A stretch of DNA of 64,000 nt from Aliidongia dinghuensis (GCF_014643535.1 NZ_BMJQ01000007.1:270923-334922); one strand, 5' to 3'; counted from the stretch's first letter, positions 9,914 to 19,875 are shown. A program made the numbers and translations. Notes: a model not told the origin generated them from the sequence alone.

Positions 9914-10378
9914 ATGGCGCCGAGCGAAGCAGGGGCGAAGGTGCAGCCCGGCGTGCTGCTGGCGCGTGGCGTGTGCCGCATGGTCGCGGCCCACGGGCTC
10001 GCAGGCCTGACCGAGATGCCGCTCGCCAACGGCCGGCGCGCGGATGTGATGGCAGTCGACCGGACCGGCGAGATTTCGATCGTCGAGGTCAAGTCGTCGA
10101 TCGAGGATTTCCGTGCCGACCACAAATGGCCGGACTATCGCGAATTCTGCGACCGGCTGTTCTTCGCCGTGCCGGAAACCTTCCCGGTCGAGCTCATCCC
10201 CGAAGATTGCGGCCTGATCCTGGCCGACGGGTTCGGGGCCGAGATCGTGCGTCCGGCGCCGGAGCACCGGCTGGCGGCGGCCCGGCGCAAGGCGGTGACG
10301 CTGCGCTTTGCCCATCTGGCGGCGCTCAGGCTGCAGCGGCTCGTCGATCCGGCGATCACGGCGGAGGCGGCCTGGTGA
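9914..10378 (+). CDS. mmcB: MmcB-family DNA repair protein
   Basis: 154 residues from ATG 9914, which has GAGG at good spacing; an upstream ATG at 9851 is less likely. The core has the nuclease-like pattern RRADVMAVDRTGEISIVEVKSS with acidic and Lys residues. DHKWPDYREFCDRLFFAVP follows, as in MmcB, a Caulobacter DNA-damage protein. Its stop overlaps the GTG of alkB, so the two repair genes are coupled. Confidence 0.88.
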   Translation: MAPSEAGAKVQPGVLLARGVCRMVAAHGLAGLTEMPLANGRRADVMAVDRTGEISIVEVKSSIEDFRADHKWPDYREFCDRLFFAVPETFPVELIPEDCGLILADGFGAEIVRPAPEHRLAAARRKAVTLRFAHLAALRLQRLVDPAITAEAAW

Positions 10379-10989
10379 CGCGGCTCGCCGTCGGTCCCGG
10401 CATCACGCTCTTCAAGGCGCTTGCCGGTGACGAGGTGCTGCTGGCGGCACTCGCCGTCATCGAGGCTTGTCCGCCGCGACGGATGATGACGCCGGGCGGC
10501 AAGTCCATGTCGGTTGCCATGACCAATTGCGGCCCCCTCGGCTGGGTTACCGACCGCGACGGCTATCGCTATGTCGCCGAGGATCCGCTGACCGGGGAGC
10601 CATGGCCGGCCATGCCCGCGCCCATGGCGCTGCTCGCGACCGAGGCGGCCGCGGCGGCAGGCTTCCCGGGCTTCGCGCCCGAGGCCTGCCTCGTGAACCT
10701 CTACGACATCGAGTCGCGCATGGGCGCGCACCAGGATCGCGACGAGCAGGACCGTGCGGCGCCGATCGTCTCGGTGTCGTTCGGCCTTGCGGCACGCTTC
10801 CGCATCGGCGGCACCAGCCGCGGCGGGATGACGCGCTCGTTCCTGCTCGAGCATGGCGATGTGCTGGTGTTCGGCGGTCCGGCGCGGCTCGCCTATCATG
10901 GCGTCGACCGGATCCTGCCCGGCCGCCATTCGGCGCTGGGCGAACGGCGCCTCAACCTGACCTTTCGTCGGGTGAACGAAGCGCGATGA
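10375..10989 (+). CDS. alkB: AlkB-type Fe(II)/2-oxoglutarate DNA demethylase
   Basis: 204-residue dioxygenase that oxidatively removes alkyl lesions from DNA. Iron ligands are the His-x-Asp in GAHQDRDE and the distal His in YHGVDRI; RRLNLTFR supplies the 2-oxoglutarate-binding Arg. It starts with GTG 10375 inside the mmcB stop (GTGA overlap). Pairing with mmcB suggests joint use after alkylation damage. No Ada-type regulator is nearby. Confidence 0.93.
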   Translation: MTRLAVGPGITLFKALAGDEVLLAALAVIEACPPRRMMTPGGKSMSVAMTNCGPLGWVTDRDGYRYVAEDPLTGEPWPAMPAPMALLATEAAAAAGFPGFAPEACLVNLYDIESRMGAHQDRDEQDRAAPIVSVSFGLAARFRIGGTSRGGMTRSFLLEHGDVLVFGGPARLAYHGVDRILPGRHSALGERRLNLTFRRVNEAR

Positions 10990-11074
10990 CTTAAGAGTTC
11001 GCTTGAGGCCCCTCGCTCCTGTATCGTGGCGTTACCATTTTGAAACCTTGGACATTCGCGATCCGTCACCGCCG

Positions 11075-12064
11075 ATGACCCGCTCCTTGTTTCTTGCCCC
11101 GCTCGGTCGGGTGCTGACCCTGTCGCTGCTAACCGGCCTCGCCGCTTGCCAGACCGAGCCGGCGAAGCCGGTCGTGAGCAGCAGCTGCCAGGTCGAACGC
11201 GCCGATTTCGCCGCGGCGATCGACCGGAATGCGCTGCCGAAGGACCAACCGGGCGGCGCCGACGCCTATTATGCCGCCCTGCGGCGGGCGTCCACGGATC
11301 CCGGCCAGGAAGCACGCAGCCTGTCGACCGATATCGACGAGGATACGAAGACGGTCGAGCATGTCACGGCGAGCTTTGCCACGCTCAAGGCTTGCCGCTT
11401 CGACCGGGCCGAAGAGATCCGCAGCGGCGTTGCCGGCGGCAGCGTGGCCGCGGCCGACATGGCGCCGTTGCTCGCTGGCGAGCAGGCGAGCTTCAGCAGC
11501 GAGATCGCGCTGGCGCAGGATGCAGCACAGCATCTGGCGCAGCATGACGACATGCTGCGCCAGGTTGCCGGCCGTCTGGCCACGGCGGCACCCGGCACCG
11601 CGCTCAAGGTCGCGCGGGCTGCTGCAGCGGCTCCGCCGCCGCAGCAGCCCTATGTCGCGACGGCGGCGGCGCTCATCTATGCGAAGCCGGCGTCGACCGG
11701 TGCGCGCGTCGCCAGCCTCCGCCGGCTGCAGCGCGTGCAGGGGCCAGGCGGCGAGGCGGCACCGGGCTGGGTCCAGCTGACCCTGAACGACGGCTCGGCC
11801 GGCTATGTCGAAAGCGGCGTGCTGCGCCCGGTGCAGCCCAATGCCTCGGCGCTCAAGGCGGCGGCCAGGGCCGATGCGACGCGCTCGGCCGGCGGCGACC
11901 CGATCGCCGAGGCGGTGCTCGCCGCCCAGGTCTCCCTGCCGCAACGGCAGCAGGCGCTCACCAGCCTGATCGACGCCTCGTCGGAAGCAATGGCGCAGGC
12001 CTTCAGCCTGCCGCTGCCGGCAACGGCGAAATCCGAAGCGCCGCCGGTGGACGAGTCGCCCTGA
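11075..12064 (+). CDS. Lipoprotein with C-terminal SH3-like domain
   Basis: 329 residues. The start at 11075 gives a lipoprotein signal peptide ending at the lipobox LAAC. The middle is Ala-rich and helical. Around residues 190-255, YVATAAALIYAKPASTGA and WVQLTLNDGSAGYVESG read as a bacterial SH3-like (YgiM-type) domain. A low-complexity tail follows. Likely an envelope lipoprotein; partner unknown. An upstream in-frame ATG at 11003 would hide the signal peptide. Confidence 0.72.
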   Translation: MTRSLFLAPLGRVLTLSLLTGLAACQTEPAKPVVSSSCQVERADFAAAIDRNALPKDQPGGADAYYAALRRASTDPGQEARSLSTDIDEDTKTVEHVTASFATLKACRFDRAEEIRSGVAGGSVAAADMAPLLAGEQASFSSEIALAQDAAQHLAQHDDMLRQVAGRLATAAPGTALKVARAAAAAPPPQQPYVATAAALIYAKPASTGARVASLRRLQRVQGPGGEAAPGWVQLTLNDGSAGYVESGVLRPVQPNASALKAAARADATRSAGGDPIAEAVLAAQVSLPQRQQALTSLIDASSEAMAQAFSLPLPATAKSEAPPVDESP

Positions 12065-12185
12065 CCCCGCGCGCCGTCGACGATACGAGATTCATGATGC
12101 GGCGGAGTGACTTGCACGCGACTCTGGTGCCGCCCGGCGGAGCGCCTATAGTCGCGGCCCCGTTTGTCGATCCGGACGTGTTTTG

Positions 12186-13055
12186 ATGTCGACCACTGCT
12201 CCGCCGATTCTCCGCACCGTCGCCGACCTGCGCGATCAAATCGCTCGCTGGCGCCGCGAAGGGGCCCGCATCGGTCTCATCCCGACCATGGGCGCGCTCC
12301 ACGACGGGCATATGGCGCTCGTTCGGCGGGCGCTCGACGCCGGCGAGCGCGCCGTGGTCAGCATCTTCGTCAACCCGACGCAGTTCGGACCGAACGAGGA
12401 TTTCGCCGCCTATCCGCGCCGGGAGGCCGAGGACGTTGCCAAGCTTGCGGCGATCGGCGGCCATCTGGTCTGGGCGCCGATGGTCGAGGAAATGTATCCC
12501 GAGGGTTTCGCTACCCATGTCGCCGTGTCCCGCCTGACGGATGGGCTCGACGGCCCGTTCCGTCCCGGGCATTTCCAGGGTGTCGCGACCGTCGTCACGA
12601 AGCTGTTGCTGCAGGTCCTGCCGGACCGCGCCTATTTCGGCGAGAAGGACTACCAGCAGCTGCAGGTAGTCCGCCGCATGGTCCGCGACCTCGATATCCC
12701 GACCGAGATCGTGGGCGTGCCGACGGTGCGCGAGGCGGATGGCTTGGCGCTCTCGTCGCGCAACGTCTATTTGAGCCCCGAGGAGCGCCGGATCGCGGCG
12801 ATGCTGCCGCAGGTGATGCGCGAGACGGCCGACGCGGCGCTCGCCGGGCAGGTGCCGTTTGCCGAGCTCCTGGCCGCGGCGAAGGCGCGCCTCGCGGCCG
12901 AGGGCTTCGGGCCGATCGACTACGTGTCGATCTACGATGCCGAGCGGCTGGTGCCGGTCGAGGACCTGGCGCGACCGGCCCGGCTGTTCGCCGCAGCCCG
13001 GATCGGTCGAACCCGGCTCATCGACAATATCCCGATCGAAGCCTCGGCAGCATGA
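12186..13055 (+). CDS. panC: Pantothenate synthetase
   Basis: 289 residues; joins pantoate and beta-alanine using ATP in coenzyme A synthesis. Motifs seen are PTMGALHDGHMALV (HIGH-like), SIFVNPTQFGPNEDF, FGEKDYQQL and LALSSRNVYLS. The length is normal. panB is not adjacent. Confidence 0.96.
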   Translation: MSTTAPPILRTVADLRDQIARWRREGARIGLIPTMGALHDGHMALVRRALDAGERAVVSIFVNPTQFGPNEDFAAYPRREAEDVAKLAAIGGHLVWAPMVEEMYPEGFATHVAVSRLTDGLDGPFRPGHFQGVATVVTKLLLQVLPDRAYFGEKDYQQLQVVRRMVRDLDIPTEIVGVPTVREADGLALSSRNVYLSPEERRIAAMLPQVMRETADAALAGQVPFAELLAAAKARLAAEGFGPIDYVSIYDAERLVPVEDLARPARLFAAARIGRTRLIDNIPIEASAA

Positions 13056-13074
13056 CCGGGCGGGGCGGCATTCC

Positions 13075-14439
13075 ATGATCGGCGCCCGTCAGGCCGGCGT
13101 CCCTCGTTGTGCGATGTTGCCGCCCCGATTCGACCGGGCCGTCTCGCTGCTGTTGGTCCTGCTGCTGGTGGGATTGACGCTCGGCGGGTGCCGGGACTCG
13201 ACCCAGCAGATCGACATCTGCGGGCGGGCGCTCGAAACCCTGCTCGACGCCGGGCCGACCGACTTCGCGGTGGCGCCGGCCGAAGGGCCGGAGGGGGCGG
13301 TGACGGTCGCGCTCACGCCGCATACCGGTCGGGCGGCCCACCGCGGCAGCTGCACCTTCGCGCCGATCGAGCATCTGCATGACCAGCCGGCACTGCAAGC
13401 GGTTGAACTCGACCAGGTGCCCGTGTCGCCGCCGCGGCTCATCATGCTCGCCGCCGCGATCGGCGTGCCGGTCGATCTGGGCGCCCTTGCGGACCAGGGG
13501 CCGGTCAGCGCACCGCCCGGCCGCAGCGTGCCCTATTTCGTGCAGGAGCTGCTGAACGGCCTGGTGCTGGGCGCAGTCCTGGCGCTGGTCGCGGTGGGCT
13601 ATTCGCTCGTCTACGGCGTGACCGGCACCATCCAGTTCGCCTTCGGCCAGATCTATGCCGCGGGCGCACTGCTCACGATCCTGCTGGTGGCCTTCGGCGC
13701 CGGGCTGGGTGCCGCCCGCGGTGCCGCCCTCCTCAGTTTTGTCGGCGTTGTCATTTTGGGCGTCATGGCGCTCTGGGGCTGGGTCATCGATCGGATCGCC
13801 TATCGGCCACTGCGCGACCAGGGGCGGTTGACGCCGCTCCTGGCCGGGATCGGCCTCGCGATCGTGCTGGAGAATGGGCTGCGCCTTGGCCAGGGTGCCA
13901 ACGACAAGTGGCAGGACCCGATCTTCACCGGGCGCCACCAGCTGTTCGAGAAGGCGGGCTTCCCGGTCGTGATCGGCGATACCCAGCTGATCGTGCTGGG
14001 CCTGGCCCTGGTCGTGGGGGCGCTCTTCGCCTGGATCATCAAGTCGAGCCGCATCGGGCGGATCTATCGGGCCTGTGCCGACGACCTGTTCATGGCCTCG
14101 ATGGTCGGCATCAACATCGACCGGACCGTCGGCCTAACGTCGGCAGTGGGGGCGGCGCTTGCGGCCCTCGCCGGGCTGATCGTCTCGGTCTATTACGGCG
14201 AGGCCGATTTCTCGATGGGCTTCGTCATCGGCTTCAAGGCGCTGACGGCGGCACTGCTCGGCGGGTTCGGCTCGCTCTCCGGTGCCGTGATCGGCGGCTT
14301 CGCGATTGGCATGCTCGAGACGTTCTGGACGGCCTATCTCGGCTATGCCTATCGCGACGTCGCGGTGTTCGGCGTGCTCTGCCTGGTGCTGATCTACCGG
14401 CCGCAAGGCCTGTTCGGCGTCGAGGAGTCGCAGGCCTAG
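13075..14439 (+). CDS. LivH-like branched-chain amino-acid ABC permease with lipoprotein-like N-terminal extension
   Basis: 454 residues, longer than a usual LivH (about 290). The last about 290 residues, from YFVQELLNGLVLGAVLAL, are a multi-span LivH-type permease. The first about 145 residues carry a hydrophobic segment ending at GGC, resembling a lipobox, then a soluble region with several Cys (CGRAL, GSCTF). No LivM, LivG, LivF or binding protein follows, so partners must be elsewhere. The extension might be a tethered periplasmic domain. A second start at 13114 is possible. Confidence 0.75.
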   Translation: MIGARQAGVPRCAMLPPRFDRAVSLLLVLLLVGLTLGGCRDSTQQIDICGRALETLLDAGPTDFAVAPAEGPEGAVTVALTPHTGRAAHRGSCTFAPIEHLHDQPALQAVELDQVPVSPPRLIMLAAAIGVPVDLGALADQGPVSAPPGRSVPYFVQELLNGLVLGAVLALVAVGYSLVYGVTGTIQFAFGQIYAAGALLTILLVAFGAGLGAARGAALLSFVGVVILGVMALWGWVIDRIAYRPLRDQGRLTPLLAGIGLAIVLENGLRLGQGANDKWQDPIFTGRHQLFEKAGFPVVIGDTQLIVLGLALVVGALFAWIIKSSRIGRIYRACADDLFMASMVGINIDRTVGLTSAVGAALAALAGLIVSVYYGEADFSMGFVIGFKALTAALLGGFGSLSGAVIGGFAIGMLETFWTAYLGYAYRDVAVFGVLCLVLIYRPQGLFGVEESQA

Positions 14440-14645
14440 AGTGCCGCGGCGGAGGCTGTGGCGCGGCGTGCAGGGACGCGGCGCGGCGGGACTGCGGCAC
14501 GCCGAGCCGTCTCCAGCTCGACGAGGGCGTGCTGCAGCCGCTTCAGCTCCAGCCTGTCTTCCCGATCAGTCACGTCCAAGTAGCTCAACTTGATCTCGAC
14601 CAGATCGACCAGCGCTTCGATGGTTTGCGACGAAAAATGTGCCAT
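14436..14645 (-). CDS. Small conserved-looking protein
   Basis: 69 residues from the ATG at 14645, which has an excellent GGGAGG 5 bp upstream. The helical first half (FSSQTIEALVDLVEIKLSYL) and a Glu/Leu-rich helix are followed by a basic Ala/Arg tail. Its end overlaps the permease end tail-to-tail by 4 bp. I do not recognise a function. Confidence 0.65.
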   Translation of the reverse strand: MAHFSSQTIEALVDLVEIKLSYLDVTDREDRLELKRLQHALVELETARRAAVPPRRVPARRATASAAAL

Positions 14646-14840
14646 GGAAACCTCCCAGCGACAGAAACGGCGGGGTTCAGATGCTGCAGCATGGCCCGGT
14701 CTCGTTAACGAAAGATTTTTCGCGACATTCTTTTCGATAATTTCCGAGATTTTTTTCAATCGGCGACGCGCAACCATCGCGAAAACCGCGCATTGCGGCT
14801 AAAAGGGTGAGGGATGTGCGGTGACTCCGCGGCGAGGCCG

Positions 14841-14869
14841 CGTCGTTCCGCCGTCTCGGCGGAACGACG
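14841..14869. repeat. 13-bp perfect inverted repeat
   Basis: CGTCGTTCCGCCG (14841-14853) is repeated inverted at 14857-14869 with a 3-base loop. It lies upstream of the preferred start of the next gene and has no T run, so it may be a leader hairpin or repeat rather than a terminator. Confidence 0.6.
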
Positions 14870-14906
14870 CGCGAAAAATCGGCGTCCTTTCAGACCCTTT
14901 GCCGAG

Positions 14907-17621
14907 ATGCAGCGCGGGCAACCACAGATCTTGAGCCAGACTTCGACAGCCGCTTCGCCTTCCCGCGATCTCCCGTCCACCGCGACCTGGCGCGGGCGCC
15001 TGCGGCGGGTCCTGGCTTGCTTCACGGTCGGCGTGGTGCTCTGGGCTCTGCAGCTGGCTCTCCTGATGCTCGAAGCCGGCACCGGGATCGGCCAGTTGCA
15101 GCCCGTCACGACCGGTGGATCCCTGCTGCTCGTCGCCTGCCTCGCCTGGTTCGTGCCGCGGGCCTGGCACGGCCATGAACCGCCGTCGGTCCTCGCCGGC
15201 GTCGTGATCGGCGCAGGTCTCGTGCTGATCCATTTCGCGAGCATCGCCGCCCTCACGGGCGTGCTCGATCTGACGGCCTGGCCGGCGCTCGGCGCGCTGG
15301 TGCTCGGCGGCTTGAGCGGCCTCGGTCTTGCCTGGGTCGGACCGTTGCTGATCGACCTCAGGGCCGCGACCGGCGCGGCGCTGGCCGTCGCCGGCGGTTT
15401 CGGCCTGGTCCATGCCCTGGGGCTCGTCTCGGCGACCGGCAGCTGGCCCGCACATCCGCTTCTGATGACGCTGGCGTCGGTCTATCTGCTGGCCTTCGGC
15501 GCCGTTCTGGGCGCGCGGCTCGCCGACCTGTCGCTCGTCGCAAGTCCGCGCTCCATCGCGCGCAAGGAGCGGTTCCGGGTCATCGCCGAGGCGCTGCCGA
15601 TCCCGATCATCCTGACCACGGCCGACCACAAGCGCATCGTCTTCTCCAACCGCCGCTCGCGCCAGCAGTTCGCCCCCTTGGCCGACAATGGCGAGGGGCC
15701 GACCACGGATGCGCTGTTCGTCCATGCCGAGGATCGCGGGCGGCTGCTCGACCTGGTGCGGCGCGACGGCTCGGTGGAAAACCATGAGGTCGAGATGCGC
15801 CGGGCCGACGGCTCGACGTTCTGGGCGCTCATCGCCGCGCGCTCGGTCACCTTCAACGGCGAGCCGTCGATTCTCGCCGGCTATTACGACATCTCGGATC
15901 GCAAGGCGGCGGAAGAGGCGCTGCTCGCCAGCGAGGTGCGCTATGCGCTGATCTCGCGCGCCGCCAACGACGGGATCTGGGACTGGGACATCCCTTCGGG
16001 CGAGGTCTATTACTCGAGCCGCTGGCGCGAGATCGTCGGTGCGGAGCCGGGCAAGCGGCTTTCGACGCTCGAGGACTGGCTGTCGCGGGTCCATCCCGAG
16101 GACGTGCAGCGGCTCCGGCGCGAGATCGACGAACATGTCGCCGGCCACACGCCGCAGCTCGACACGGAATATCGCATTCGCCATGGCGACGGCCGGTATT
16201 GCTGGATGCAATGCCGGGCGATCGCGCTCCGGAACGGGGCGGGCGAGCCCATCCGGATGGCCGGCTCGCAGTCGGACGTAACGCTCCGGAAGACCTACGA
16301 GATCAATCTGCTGAATGCCGCCTACGAGGATAGGCTGACCGGCATCAACAACCGCGCGTTCTTTACCCACCTCGTCGATACCCGCAACACCGCGGGGGCG
16401 ATCGATGGAACCGCGGTCCTGATGTTCAATGTCGACCAGTTCAAGCGCATCAACGACAGTCTGGGCTCGGGCGCCGGCGACGCACTGCTGATCGCGGTCG
16501 CGCGCCGCCTCGCCGCGCGGGTCAAGCCGCAGGATGCGCTCTCGCGTCTTGGCGGCGACGAGTTCGCGATCTGGCTCCAGGAGGTGGCGGACCATACCCA
16601 TGCGCTCGACATGGTCGAGCTCATGATGACCGACCTCGCCCAGCCTTATTCGCTGGGCGACGTCGAAATGCCGGTCGGCGTCTCCGTCGGCATCGCGACG
16701 CCGACCCTGGGCGATGCAGCCTCCGGCGCCGATCTCCTGCGCAATGCGCGCCTGGCGCTCGACCGGGCGAAGCTGCGCGGCGGCGGGCGGATCGAGCTGT
16801 TCGACGACGCGCTGCTGCGCGAGACGAACATGCGGCGGCAATTGGGCAAAGACCTGACCAATGCCGAGCGGCAAGGGCAGATCTTCTTCGAGTATCAGCC
16901 GGTCGTGACGCTCGATCCGGACGGCACGAGCCGGGTCGCGGGATTCGAGGCGCTCATGCGCTGGCGCCATCCGGAGCTGGGCCTGATCCCGCCGATGCGC
17001 TTCATCCCGCTGGCCGAGGAGGCGGGCCTGATCGGTCCGCTCGGCCTCTTTGCGATCACCTGCGCCGCCCGCGAGAGCGAGCACTGGGCTGAGGCCGGCC
17101 TGGTCGAGCAGAAATTCTCGATGTCGGTCAATCTGTCGACCCGCCAGATCTCGGACCGGGCCGGCATCATGCGGCTGCACAAGCTCTTGGACAAGCTGAC
17201 CTTGCCGCCGGGGCGCCTCAAGCTCGAGATCACCGAAAGCGTGCTCATGAGCGATCCGGAATCCATGGTCGTGACGCTCGATGAGTTGCGCCGGCGTGGG
17301 GTCGAGCTGTCGCTCGACGATTTCGGCACCGGCTATTCGTCGCTGAGCTACCTGCACCGCTTCCCGCTCGATACGCTCAAGATAGACCGGTCCTTCGTCA
17401 GCCGCATGAGCAGCGCGCCCGAGGCGTTCCGGCTCGTCCGCTCGATCATCGAGCTCGGCCATGATCTGGGACTCGACGTGGTGGCCGAGGGTGTCGAGGC
17501 GGCCGAGGAAGCGGAGCGCCTGCGGGAACTGGGCTGCGACTTTGCCCAGGGGTATTATTACTCGCGGCCCGTTCCGGCCGACGCCGCCGAAGCCATTCTG
17601 AGGAAGCGGGTGATCGGATGA
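14907..17621 (+). CDS. Membrane-anchored PAS-PAS-GGDEF-EAL c-di-GMP enzyme
   Basis: 904 residues from ATG 14907; an earlier ATG at 14814 would translate through a strong hairpin. Several membrane segments (about residues 35-215) are followed by two PAS domains (about 225-335 and 345-460). The GGDEF domain has intact RLGGDEFAIW and an EAL domain has FEALMRWRHP, NLSTRQ and DDFGTGYSSL. Both catalytic signatures look intact, so it could make or break c-di-GMP depending on the sensory input. A second diguanylate cyclase follows at 17707. Confidence 0.9.
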   Translation: MQRGQPQILSQTSTAASPSRDLPSTATWRGRLRRVLACFTVGVVLWALQLALLMLEAGTGIGQLQPVTTGGSLLLVACLAWFVPRAWHGHEPPSVLAGVVIGAGLVLIHFASIAALTGVLDLTAWPALGALVLGGLSGLGLAWVGPLLIDLRAATGAALAVAGGFGLVHALGLVSATGSWPAHPLLMTLASVYLLAFGAVLGARLADLSLVASPRSIARKERFRVIAEALPIPIILTTADHKRIVFSNRRSRQQFAPLADNGEGPTTDALFVHAEDRGRLLDLVRRDGSVENHEVEMRRADGSTFWALIAARSVTFNGEPSILAGYYDISDRKAAEEALLASEVRYALISRAANDGIWDWDIPSGEVYYSSRWREIVGAEPGKRLSTLEDWLSRVHPEDVQRLRREIDEHVAGHTPQLDTEYRIRHGDGRYCWMQCRAIALRNGAGEPIRMAGSQSDVTLRKTYEINLLNAAYEDRLTGINNRAFFTHLVDTRNTAGAIDGTAVLMFNVDQFKRINDSLGSGAGDALLIAVARRLAARVKPQDALSRLGGDEFAIWLQEVADHTHALDMVELMMTDLAQPYSLGDVEMPVGVSVGIATPTLGDAASGADLLRNARLALDRAKLRGGGRIELFDDALLRETNMRRQLGKDLTNAERQGQIFFEYQPVVTLDPDGTSRVAGFEALMRWRHPELGLIPPMRFIPLAEEAGLIGPLGLFAITCAARESEHWAEAGLVEQKFSMSVNLSTRQISDRAGIMRLHKLLDKLTLPPGRLKLEITESVLMSDPESMVVTLDELRRRGVELSLDDFGTGYSSLSYLHRFPLDTLKIDRSFVSRMSSAPEAFRLVRSIIELGHDLGLDVVAEGVEAAEEAERLRELGCDFAQGYYYSRPVPADAAEAILRKRVIG

Positions 17622-17706
17622 GCGGGCGACACGGCTGGGACGGCCGGGGCAGGGTGAGCCGGCAATCCCCTTGGTGCGGATCGGCTCGGCCGGGGAGCGA
17701 GGCCTG

Positions 17707-18777
17707 ATGGATCCGGATTTCGAAGCCGCTCGGGATTTCGCGCGACAGGCCCTGGATCAGATGCATGGCCGCGGCATCAAGTCCACGCCCGAGAATTTCA
17801 CCGTCTGGTACGGCTATGCCGCGGACGCGCCGCCCGCGGCACGGCGGGCGATCGAGATCCTGATTTCGAACAATCAGGAATTCACGCCGGAGGTGATGGC
17901 GGATCTCTACGAGCGCTTCTACGGCGGGATGAAGCACACCGAGCGGATTCGGGTGCTGGCGCAGCAGATCGACGACGCCATGGCCGGCGTGCTCAGCACG
18001 CTCGGCAATGCCGGCGAGGGCGTGCGCCAGTATGGCGAGGCGCTGGGCCAAACCGCCCGCGAGCTGTTCGCCGACAACCCGCTGGAAAACGTACGGGCGA
18101 TCATCCGCCAGGTCATGGACGAGACGCGCGACATGATCGAGCGCGCGGAGGTGCTCGAGCGGCAGCTCAGCAAGACGACGGAGGAAATCGGCGAGCTGCG
18201 CAAGCAGGTCGAGGACGCCAGCCGCGAGGCGCAGACCGACGCCTTGACCGGCATCGGCAACCGCAAGGGCTTCGACACGCAGCTGAAGCTCTGCATGCAG
18301 GAGGCGATGGAGCAGGGCACGGACCTGGCGCTGCTGCTCATCGACATCGATCACTTCAAGAACTTCAACGACACCTACGGGCACCAGTTCGGCGATCTGG
18401 TCCTGAAGCTGGTCGCTAAATACATGGTCGAAGGCATCAAGGGGCGCGATCTTGCTGCCCGCTACGGCGGCGAGGAATTCGCGATCCTGCTGCCCGGCAC
18501 CAGCCTGCGCGCGGCTGCGGTGGTTGCTGAACATCTGCGATTGACGATCGGCGGCAAAGCGATCGTCAATCGCGAAACCAAGAAGAATTTCGGCACCGTA
18601 ACGATCTCGGTCGGCCTCAGCCTCTATCGGCTGGGCGAGCCGCCCTACGTCTTCATCGAGCGCGCCGATGCCGCGCTCTATCAGGCGAAGCAGAGCGGTC
18701 GCAACCGCGTCGCGACCGAGGACGAACTCGCCGAGGTGATCAGCGAGCCGCCGCTACCGATCGAGCAGGATATCTGA
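17707..18777 (+). CDS. Diguanylate cyclase (GGDEF)
   Basis: 356 residues, cytosolic. The N-terminal half is helical, ending in a coiled coil (about residues 140-180). The catalytic domain has DALTGIGNRKGF, DIDHFKNFNDTYGH and active-site YGGEEFAILLPG, so it should make c-di-GMP. ATG 17707 has GAGG upstream. The N-terminal region with KSTPENFTVWYGY resembles a group of GGDEF proteins common in alphaproteobacteria. Confidence 0.9.
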   Translation: MDPDFEAARDFARQALDQMHGRGIKSTPENFTVWYGYAADAPPAARRAIEILISNNQEFTPEVMADLYERFYGGMKHTERIRVLAQQIDDAMAGVLSTLGNAGEGVRQYGEALGQTARELFADNPLENVRAIIRQVMDETRDMIERAEVLERQLSKTTEEIGELRKQVEDASREAQTDALTGIGNRKGFDTQLKLCMQEAMEQGTDLALLLIDIDHFKNFNDTYGHQFGDLVLKLVAKYMVEGIKGRDLAARYGGEEFAILLPGTSLRAAAVVAEHLRLTIGGKAIVNRETKKNFGTVTISVGLSLYRLGEPPYVFIERADAALYQAKQSGRNRVATEDELAEVISEPPLPIEQDI

Positions 18778-18804
18778 GGGCTGTCGCGCCTTGCCGCGGG
18801 GAGA

Positions 18805-19350
18805 TCAGGCGGCGAGCGTCTTGGCCGCGCGGCGGCGGACGCTCCGCCAGCGTTCGACGATGCCGGACGGCACGGGGATGGATTCCGTGCCTTCGAGCGC
18901 TGCAGGCCCGATCGGCAGCGCCAGCACCCGTGCCGGATTTTCCCGACGCATCGAGATGCCCCAGTTCTCCGCCGGCTTGAAGCCGAACCGGCCGTAGTAG
19001 GGTTCGTCGCCCACCAGCATGATCAGGTGATGCCCGGCAGTGGCGGCCCGCGCGAGGCTGGTCCGGATCAGCATGCCGCCGACGCCGGAAGAACGGGCGT
19101 CGGCCCGCACCGCGACCGGCCCCAACAGCAGGGCGGGTGCCGCGGTCGGTCCGACCATGATCGGCCAATAGCGGATCGTGCCGACGATTTCACCCGCGTC
19201 GCGTGCAACCTGGCACAGCGGCCAGATGCGGCTCACCCGCTTGCGATAGGAATAGGACGATTTGGCGTGGCGATCCGGCCCGAAGGCCTGGTCCAGCAGG
19301 GTCTCGATCGCGGCGGCATCGGCGGGCCGCTCATTGGTGAGTTCGATCAT
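18805..19350 (-). CDS. GNAT-family N-acetyltransferase
   Basis: 181 residues. The acetyl-CoA loop region VRADARSSGVGGMLIRTSL and the downstream GDEPYYGRFGFKPAE are typical of YhbS-like acetyltransferases. The substrate is unknown. It is convergent with the diguanylate cyclase. Confidence 0.85.
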   Translation of the reverse strand: MIELTNERPADAAAIETLLDQAFGPDRHAKSSYSYRKRVSRIWPLCQVARDAGEIVGTIRYWPIMVGPTAAPALLLGPVAVRADARSSGVGGMLIRTSLARAATAGHHLIMLVGDEPYYGRFGFKPAENWGISMRRENPARVLALPIGPAALEGTESIPVPSGIVERWRSVRRRAAKTLAA

Positions 19351-19875
19351 CGGGCTCTCATCATCGGACAGCGGAGGGACGGAGGCCCGTCCGGCTGCCG
19401 AGAGAGCCGATCACGCCGTCCAGCCTCGTGCGGAGGCGGCCGGCCTGGGCCCAGGCGCAGGCGAACGGGATGCGGCGCGTCGGGCGCGTCGCAGACTCGT
19501 TCGTCGTCGTAGGGTCGAACACGGCATGAGTGTGGCCGTCAATGAGGTGTCAGGGACGCGAACCATGGACGACGCTCCGGGCGACTGTCAAGCAGGCAAG
19601 CCCATGATCTCATTGCGGATCTGTTCCGTGCCGATCGCGTGGTAAAATCGTCGCAAATTGCTCACGAAAAAACGGCTTGCTCCGGGCGGTCTCGTCGATT
19701 CATTTTGTGACCGCTCGCGGCCATTGCCGTTTCGGCAGGTGCCGGCCATGAGCAATGATCGAATGTAGACCGGAAGGGGTGCTTCCGGATGGAGCGCGCC
19801 GGACGCGTAGCAGGGCCGTCCCCACGAGTGCCGGTCCGATGGGCGCCGTCCGGGGCGCATGTAAGGGGGCTGAAT
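19351..19875. other. Intergenic region with a small hairpin
   Basis: About 525 bp without a supported gene. It includes an inverted repeat CCGGAAG-N5-CTTCCGG at 19770-19788 shortly before the secreted-protein gene. The remaining open frames look random. Confidence 0.4.

Noticed and set aside
14841..14900. Terminator at the 13-bp inverted repeat
   Set aside because: No T run on either outgoing side in the needed direction; kept as an inverted repeat only.
14799..17462. 887-codon open frame on minus
   Set aside because: It is antisense to the PAS-PAS-GGDEF-EAL gene, has a repetitive Arg/Asp/His composition and no recognisable domain; a high-GC shadow.
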